Assembly: GCA_964398035.1 (NCBI GenBank)
Contig: CAYNLI010000003.1
Coordinates: 5,227 to 69,226 of the forward strand
Source: Saonia sp964398035
GTDB lineage: Bacteria; Bacteroidota; Bacteroidia; Flavobacteriales; Flavobacteriaceae
Reading direction: 5' to 3'
DNA length: 64,000 bases
Position numbers and translations under genes: made by a program. The notes beneath the pieces were generated by a model. That model made no database searches. It saw only the letters and a program-made list of their open reading frames with translations, and had not been told where the DNA came from. Below are positions 58,638 to 64,000 of this stretch, piece after piece (the stretch's first letter is position 1; each line of letters starts with the position of its first letter).

Positions 58638-61421
58638 ATGAAGATGCCTATAATTACCGAAGTAAATCCTAAAGAGAACATTATTATAAAGGGGGCAAAA
58701 CTGCACAACCTAAAAAATATTGATGTTGTAATCCCTAGAAATAAGCTAGTTGTCATTACTGGTTTGTCCGGTTCTGGAAAATCCAGTTTGGCGTTTGACA
58801 CCTTGTATGCAGAAGGACAAAGACGCTATGTAGAAAGTCTTTCTTCCTATGCACGCCAGTTCTTAGGGAAATTGAACAAGCCAAAAGTAGATTATATAAA
58901 AGGTATTTCCCCTGCAATTGCCATTGAGCAAAAAGTAAACTCTACCAACCCGCGTTCTACCGTGGGTACCTCCACAGAAATATATGATTATCTTAAATTA
59001 CTCTTTGCACGTATTGGAAGAACTATTTCTCCAATATCTAACAAAGAAGTAAAAAAGCATACCGTAACGGATGTAATGACCTTTATAAAGGAATTTCCAG
59101 AAGGAACAAAACTTCTACTTCTTGCACCTATAACTATTAGAGAGGATAGAGACCCTATAAAATCTCTACAAATATTATCCAAACAAGGATATGCAAGGAT
59201 AAAGTACAAAGGTGAAGTTATACGCATAGATGATTCCATCACAGAAATAGATAGAAGTTTTCATTTGGTAGTGGATAGAATCATTACCAAGAACGATGAA
59301 GATTTTTTTAATAGACTGGCCAATGCTATTGATACAGCTTTTTTTGAAGGAAACGGTGATTGTATCATTGAAGAGCTGGCCACCAAAAAAGAAAAAGGAT
59401 TTAGTAATAAGTTTGAATTGGACGGAATGAAATTCCTAGAACCCAATACACATTTGTTCAGTTTTAACAATCCCTATGGAGCATGTCCCAAGTGCGAAGG
59501 GTATGGGGATGTTATTGGTATTGATGAAGATTTAGTAATACCCAACACCTCCTTATCTGTTTATGAAAGTGCCATATTCCCTTGGCGAGGAGAAAGCATG
59601 AGCTGGTACAAGGAGCAATTGGTGAATTCTGCCTATAAGTTTAATTTCCCTATTCACAAGCCATGGTTTCAGCTTACCAGCGAACAAAAACTAGTGGCAT
59701 GGGAAGGAAATAAGCATTTTACAGGAATCAACAAGTTCTTTAAAGAGTTAGAAGATAAAAGCTATAAAATACAGAATAGAGTGATGCTTTCCCGTTATCG
59801 TGGGAAAACCAAATGCAATCAATGTAAAGGGAAACGATTAAGAAAAGAGGCCGATTATGTAATGGTTGATGGTAAATCCATTTCTGACCTTGTGGAACTG
59901 CCCATAACCAAGCTCATAACATTTTTTAAAAACATAAGCCTTAATCAGCAGGATGCTAAAATTGCATCCCGACTATTAAAGGAAATAGGTACCCGATTAG
60001 GGTTTCTGTATAAAGTAGGTCTCAGTTATTTAACCTTGAACCGAAAATCCAATTCATTGTCCGGAGGGGAAAGTCAGCGTATAAATCTGGCAACCTCTTT
60101 GGGAAGTAGCTTGGTCGGTTCCATGTATATCTTGGACGAACCCAGTATAGGGTTGCATCCAAAAGACACTGAAAATTTAATTGACGTATTAAAATCGCTC
60201 AGAGATTTGGGGAATACGGTTATTATTGTGGAGCATGATGAGGATATTATGAAAGCTGCCGATGTTGTGATAGATATTGGCCCAGAAGCGGGCACCAATG
60301 GTGGCGAAGTTGTTGCTTACGGTACTTTAGATGAAATATTAAAATCATCATCGCTCACTGCGGGTTATCTTAATGGTACTGAAGAAATTAAAGTGCCAGA
60401 AGTACGGAGAACCTCAAAGAATTATATTGAAATTAAAGGAGCGCGGGAAAACAACCTTAAAAATATAAATGTCACTTTTCCATTGAACATGCTTACGGTT
60501 GTTACCGGTGTTTCAGGAAGTGGAAAGAGTACGTTGGTAAAAAAAATTCTGTATCCCATCATTCTAAAAAAAGTGGGTGGCTATGGTGAAAAAGCTGGAC
60601 AATATACGGCTGTAGAAGGAAAATTTGACGCTGTAAAACATGTGGAGTTTGTAGACCAAAACCCTATTGGTAGGTCTTCACGTTCCAATCCAGTGACCTA
60701 TATAAAGGCCTATGATGATATTCGTGCTTTGTATGCATCACAAAAACTGAGTAAAATAAGAGGGTACCAACCCAAGCACTTTTCTTTTAATGTGGATGGC
60801 GGCAGATGTGAGAAATGTAAGGGAGAAGGAGAAATTACCGTAGAAATGCAGTTTATGGCAGATGTTCATTTAGAATGCGATGTATGTAATGGCAAACGCT
60901 TTAAAAAAGAAGTGCTAGAAGTAAAGTTCCAGAATGCTTCTATTGATGACATTCTTAATATGACCATTGACAATGCCGTAGCTTTTTTCCAAGAACATGC
61001 GCAGAACAAAATCATGGGAAAATTAAAACCTTTGCAAGATGTGGGATTAGGGTATGTAACTCTGGGACAGTCCTCCTCTACCCTTTCCGGTGGTGAAGCG
61101 CAACGAATAAAACTCGCCTCCTTTTTAGTAAAGGGAAAATCTAAAGAAAAGGCTTTGTTTATTTTTGATGAACCTACCACAGGGCTACATTTTCATGACA
61201 TAAAAAAGTTATTGAAATCTTTTGATGCGCTGATTGATACAGGCCATTCCATCATTGTGATAGAACATAATATAGAGCTTATAAAATGTGCCGATTATAT
61301 TATTGACCTTGGATTGGAAGGTGGTGATAAAGGAGGGCAACTTATTGTTCAAGGAACACCAGAGGAAGTGATTAAAAACAAGAAATCTGTAACAACCCCA
61401 TATTTGAAAGAAAAACTGTAG
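58638..61421 (+). CDS. uvrA: UvrA excinuclease ATPase subunit
   Basis: 927 residues from the ATG at 58638 (58644 is also possible); a TTG-based extension to 58602 runs through the promoter. The two ABC modules show Walker A GLSGSGKSS and GVSGSGKST, signatures LSGGESQR and LSGGEAQR, and zinc-finger segments CPKCEGYG, CNQCKGKR and CEKCKGEG...CDVCNGKR. It recognises bulky DNA damage and loads UvrB in nucleotide excision repair. The rhodanese gene starts 1 nt after its stop. Confidence 0.97.
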   Translation: MKMPIITEVNPKENIIIKGAKLHNLKNIDVVIPRNKLVVITGLSGSGKSSLAFDTLYAEGQRRYVESLSSYARQFLGKLNKPKVDYIKGISPAIAIEQKVNSTNPRSTVGTSTEIYDYLKLLFARIGRTISPISNKEVKKHTVTDVMTFIKEFPEGTKLLLLAPITIREDRDPIKSLQILSKQGYARIKYKGEVIRIDDSITEIDRSFHLVVDRIITKNDEDFFNRLANAIDTAFFEGNGDCIIEELATKKEKGFSNKFELDGMKFLEPNTHLFSFNNPYGACPKCEGYGDVIGIDEDLVIPNTSLSVYESAIFPWRGESMSWYKEQLVNSAYKFNFPIHKPWFQLTSEQKLVAWEGNKHFTGINKFFKELEDKSYKIQNRVMLSRYRGKTKCNQCKGKRLRKEADYVMVDGKSISDLVELPITKLITFFKNISLNQQDAKIASRLLKEIGTRLGFLYKVGLSYLTLNRKSNSLSGGESQRINLATSLGSSLVGSMYILDEPSIGLHPKDTENLIDVLKSLRDLGNTVIIVEHDEDIMKAADVVIDIGPEAGTNGGEVVAYGTLDEILKSSSLTAGYLNGTEEIKVPEVRRTSKNYIEIKGARENNLKNINVTFPLNMLTVVTGVSGSGKSTLVKKILYPIILKKVGGYGEKAGQYTAVEGKFDAVKHVEFVDQNPIGRSSRSNPVTYIKAYDDIRALYASQKLSKIRGYQPKHFSFNVDGGRCEKCKGEGEITVEMQFMADVHLECDVCNGKRFKKEVLEVKFQNASIDDILNMTIDNAVAFFQEHAQNKIMGKLKPLQDVGLGYVTLGQSSSTLSGGEAQRIKLASFLVKGKSKEKALFIFDEPTTGLHFHDIKKLLKSFDALIDTGHSIIVIEHNIELIKCADYIIDLGLEGGDKGGQLIVQGTPEEVIKNKKSVTTPYLKEKL

Positions 61422-61422
61422 T

Positions 61423-62253
61423 ATGAAAAAACCGTTGGTATCAGTTGAATGGCTTCAGGAGAATATTAACGACCCAAAGTTAATTGTCCTTGATGCAAGC
61501 GTAAAGAATACTATTGCCAATATAGAAACAGATTATCCAGGTATTCAAATTAAAGATGCACGTTTTTTTGATATAAAAAATGTTTTCTCCGATAAAGAAA
61601 ACAACCTTCCCAATACATTACCCTCTCCAGAAGCATTCACTACAGAGTGTAGAAAATTGGGCATAAACAAAGACAGTATTGTTGTAGTATATGATAATCT
61701 TGGAATTTATTCCAGCCCACGGGGTTGGTGGATGTTCCATATCATGGGATTCAATAATGTAGTTGTTTTGGATGGCGGTCTTCCTACATGGGTAAAAAAA
61801 GGACTAGAAACTGAGCCCAAAGAAGTAAAAGAATACACTACTGGGGATTTTACGGCTAAATATCAAAATGATTATGTAGTTGACAAAGGTGATATCTTTA
61901 AAAACATAGAGGAAAAACAGTCATTGGTTCTAGATGCTAGGTCCAAAGCAAGGTTTTATGCAGAAGTTCCAGAACCCAGAACTGGTTCTAGAAGCGGGCA
62001 TATACCAAATTCCATCAGCCTACCATATACCTTACTTATAAAAGACGGCAAGTTTCTACTTAAAAGTGAATTGGAAAAAATTATAAATGAATTCAATTTA
62101 TCTGATTCTCCCCTTGTTTTCACCTGTGGTTCTGGTATGACGGCATGTATCATTCTATTGGCATGTCAACTGATCAATAAAAACAAGAAGTCTTTATATG
62201 ATGGTTCATGGGCAGAATGGGGGCAGGAAAATGGACTTCCCATTTCAACATAG
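61423..62253 (+). CDS. Two-domain rhodanese-like sulfurtransferase
   Basis: 276 residues with two rhodanese domains (about 5-135 and 155-275). The active-site loop of the second is CGSGMTAC with catalytic Cys235, the CGSGxTA form of 3-mercaptopyruvate sulfurtransferase rather than thiosulfate rhodanese. It moves sulfur from 3-mercaptopyruvate or a similar donor. It is coupled to uvrA by a 1-nt gap. After it come about 80 nt of unremarkable sequence and the assembly gap. Confidence 0.93.
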   Translation: MKKPLVSVEWLQENINDPKLIVLDASVKNTIANIETDYPGIQIKDARFFDIKNVFSDKENNLPNTLPSPEAFTTECRKLGINKDSIVVVYDNLGIYSSPRGWWMFHIMGFNNVVVLDGGLPTWVKKGLETEPKEVKEYTTGDFTAKYQNDYVVDKGDIFKNIEEKQSLVLDARSKARFYAEVPEPRTGSRSGHIPNSISLPYTLLIKDGKFLLKSELEKIINEFNLSDSPLVFTCGSGMTACIILLACQLINKNKKSLYDGSWAEWGQENGLPIST

Positions 62254-62337
62254 ATTATTCAATTACGCTCTTATTTCTTTTCTTATCCAGTTGAGCGTCT
62301 CAAAGCTTCAGTAGCAATCTTCATATATACTATTATT

Positions 62338-62437
62338 NNNNNNNNNNNNNNNNNNNNNNNNNNNNNNNNNNNNNNNNNNNNNNNNNNNNNNNNNNNNNNN
62401 NNNNNNNNNNNNNNNNNNNNNNNNNNNNNNNNNNNNN
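62338..62437. other. Assembly gap (100 N)
   Basis: Exactly 100 N bases, the usual placeholder for a scaffold join of unknown size. Linkage and distance between the rhodanese gene and the basic secreted protein are therefore not established. The sequence from 62254 to 62337 and from 62438 to 62564 shows no gene. Confidence 0.99.
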
Positions 62438-62564
62438 ATTATTTATACCGCTTTTAACGTATCAAAATAGTTCTCAACAAATAGAATAATTCAAATAGGT
62501 GATATTCATTAAATTAAATTTTTAATTTGTTTAAAATCAAATACTTAACTTTTGATAATATTTT

Positions 62565-62581
62565 CTGGCACGCTGTTTGTA
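62565..62581 (+). promoter_or_regulatory. Sigma-54-like promoter
   Basis: CTGGCACG (62565-62572), four bases, then TTGTA (62577-62581), close to the -24/-12 consensus YTGGCACG-N4-TTGCW with one change in the -12 element. A start about 12 nt downstream would give a leader of about 40 nt before the ATG at 62630. Confidence 0.6.
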
Positions 62582-62629
62582 ATATACTAATCGAATGTGA
62601 ATAGTTGCATTCGGAAACTAAAACCTTAT

Positions 62630-63850
62630 ATGATGAAAAACATAATATTACTTTTAGCAGCAATAGTTTTTGGTACAACAAGTATCATGGCTACCACTAC
62701 AGAAGATAAGGTTGCAATACGCAATGCTTATAACTACAACAACTCATTCATTTTTGTGGAAAATGGCATTACGTTTTCAGTATATCCGGATGGTGAGTTC
62801 GACTTTCATATTGACAATAGAGCAAACACAAGTATTTCTTATCGTTCTAGAAGAACCAATATCACTTTTAACTCAGGTCATGACTACAATGCATATGTAC
62901 AGTATGATGATTACGGTTCAGTGATCCAAGTAGAGAACGTTCCCATTTATTATGATGCTTTTGGGCGTGTTACCCAAATTGGGGATGTGGATGTATGGTA
63001 CAGAAACGGTAGGGTTCATAGAATTGGCGGAATGTATGCTTACTATAACCATAGAGGGTATTATAGCCATCACACAGGATTCATAAACATATACAACAGA
63101 CATTATGTATACAGTCCTTTCCATAGCTATTTTGCAAGACCTTCTTTAAACCTTTGCTTGGTGTACAACAGACCATACAGAAGGTATTACAGCCCAATTA
63201 GGTACACATACCATAGACCTTATAAGTATAACCATAGAAGGGCTTATACCAAATATGGGAAGTCTTACGCCCATACTAACAAGAAATATAGAAGAAGCTC
63301 TATTTATAGAAATGATAAAAGAGTGGTTACCAGGGACAACAGTAGAAGAAGATATAATGACGTGACCAGGACCAATAGGTCTGTTACCCAAAGGAACAAT
63401 GTCTCTAGAACAAACAGAAGCGTTGCACAAAGAGGCAATGTTGCCAAAACAAAAAGAAGTGTTACACGTACAAACACACGTCCTAATGTGAATAGAAAGA
63501 CCACAACAAGAACGTCTATTGACAGAAACAGGGGTGTTAACCGTAACACAACTATAAAAAAGAGAAGCACACGGGTGAAAAGACCTTCTGCAACAAGTAG
63601 AACAGTAACTAAAAGAACTGTTACCACTACGCCAAGAAGCAGAACGATTACCAGAAGTACAACCAATACATACAGAAAACCTGCAGCTAGAAGTACGCAA
63701 AGAAAGGTAGCGCCACGTACAAGAACACAAAAAAGAGTTGCAGCACCAAGTCGTAGCACCCCTAGAAGTACAAGAGTGGCCAGCAAAAGTACTTCTTCAA
63801 GAAATAATAGATCAGTGTCCGCCAGAAGTTCTAGATCTGGGAGACAATAA
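62630..63850 (+). CDS. Secreted, extremely basic Arg/Thr/Ser-rich protein
   Basis: 406 residues from the ATG at 62630 (62633 is also possible). A signal peptide (1 to about 22) is followed by a beta-rich domain (about 25-130, with VYPDGEFDFHIDN and QVENVPIYYDAFGRVTQIGDV), a Tyr/His-rich section (about 130-230) and a low-complexity tail of about 175 residues made almost only of Arg, Lys, Thr, Ser and Asn. The tail would be strongly positive, as in proteins that bind polyanions (LPS, DNA, capsule). A sigma-54-like promoter lies upstream and a terminator follows. Function is unknown. Confidence 0.82.
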   Translation: MMKNIILLLAAIVFGTTSIMATTTEDKVAIRNAYNYNNSFIFVENGITFSVYPDGEFDFHIDNRANTSISYRSRRTNITFNSGHDYNAYVQYDDYGSVIQVENVPIYYDAFGRVTQIGDVDVWYRNGRVHRIGGMYAYYNHRGYYSHHTGFINIYNRHYVYSPFHSYFARPSLNLCLVYNRPYRRYYSPIRYTYHRPYKYNHRRAYTKYGKSYAHTNKKYRRSSIYRNDKRVVTRDNSRRRYNDVTRTNRSVTQRNNVSRTNRSVAQRGNVAKTKRSVTRTNTRPNVNRKTTTRTSIDRNRGVNRNTTIKKRSTRVKRPSATSRTVTKRTVTTTPRSRTITRSTTNTYRKPAARSTQRKVAPRTRTQKRVAAPSRSTPRSTRVASKSTSSRNNRSVSARSSRSGRQ

Positions 63851-63878
63851 AAATAGTTTTTAGGTTGGTTAGTTGTAA

Positions 63879-63916
63879 AGCCCCGCGGCGAATTTATATT
63901 CCTGCGGGGTTTTTCT
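63879..63916 (+). terminator. Terminator after basic secreted protein
   Basis: GCCCCGC (63880-63886) pairs with GCGGGGT (63904-63910), with A and T flanks extending the stem, loop of 17, then a T-run. It lies 29 nt after the stop. The last 84 nt of the window show no gene. Confidence 0.8.
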
Positions 63917-64000
63917 TTTTTATTGTTTTATGATTTTTTGTGGAAAATTTAATCGTTGTTCTTCAAATGGATTAAAAATCCTATTTTAGTGTTAGTTATA

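Noticed and set aside
63146..63730. 194-codon Cys-rich frame on the minus strand
   Set aside because: It is the antisense shadow of the Arg/Thr/Ser-rich tail (arginine and threonine codons read as Ser and Cys); no independent signal supports it.
1..64000. CRISPR arrays, tRNA genes, rRNA genes, transposases, phage genes
   Set aside because: I looked in the gene-free stretches on both strands and saw no regularly spaced repeats, no cloverleaf-like sequences ending in the usual T-loop, and no such coding genes.

Overview
The window looks like a chromosomal segment of a member of the Flavobacteriaceae (Bacteroidota). The evidence is low GC, almost no Shine-Dalgarno sites, Bacteroidota-type promoters (TTTG, about 19 nt, TAnnTTTG), an lpxC-fabZ fusion inside an lpxD/lpxC-fabZ/lpxA/efp cluster, the type IX secretion regulator porX, a carboxypeptidase-regulatory-like TonB receptor and many small proteins of DUF types typical of the group. 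A run of 100 N (62338-62437) marks an assembly gap, so order across that point is not proven. I saw no rRNA, tRNA, CRISPR array, prophage or transposase.

Layout. 1-11107 is mostly minus strand: an HD-domain hydrolase, then the lipid A/EF-P operon (lpxD, lpxC-fabZ, lpxA, efp, a second lpxD-like gene, sucD) ending at a terminator, then fabG, a YbjQ protein, a tiny membrane protein, a von Willebrand-like membrane protein and an SPFH protein cut by the window edge. 11234-22717 carries porX, tsaE, a small lipoprotein, an alanine dehydrogenase-like gene, proline dehydrogenase, aroB, a DinB protein, an Lrp regulator, an M14 peptidase, an XRE regulator and terC. 22976-31162 holds a sterol-desaturase-like enzyme, parC-parE, a DMT transporter, ychF and a ferredoxin. 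31253-41865 holds a LuxC-like reductase, serC-serA, a DUF937 protein, small conserved proteins, a His/Cys-rich protein with a TonB receptor, folE, an ABC ATPase, a CPBP protease and a TIGR02757 protein.

41866-46010 is a decayed accessory region. It contains the C-terminal stub of a Gfo/Idh/MocA oxidoreductase, a copy of a dispersed structured repeat, an S10 peptidase, a small gene with an in-frame stop, and a chimeric pseudogene stitched from pieces of a GH26-like enzyme, a sugar dehydrogenase and a cytochrome c. This suggests a sugar-oxidation or glycan locus that was lost by deletion. 46031-55765 returns to intact genes: SGNH hydrolase, glycosyltransferase, BatA-like protein, a dihydroorotase homologue without its metal ligands, an esterase, an MBL hydrolase and bcp. 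55819-63850 has nth (without an iron-sulfur cluster), a duplicated sigma-factor module, uvrA, a rhodanese and a very basic secreted protein behind a sigma-54-like promoter.

The most interesting signals not explained by ordinary annotation are three. First, two tandem ECF sigma genes are each followed by a 47-codon ORF; the two peptides are the same length and about half identical (24 of 47), so sigma gene plus peptide appear to have been duplicated as a unit. Second, a dispersed intergenic repeat with conserved hairpins occurs near 22777, 42181 and (inverted) 55201. Third, a composite pseudogene graveyard lies at 41862-46007.
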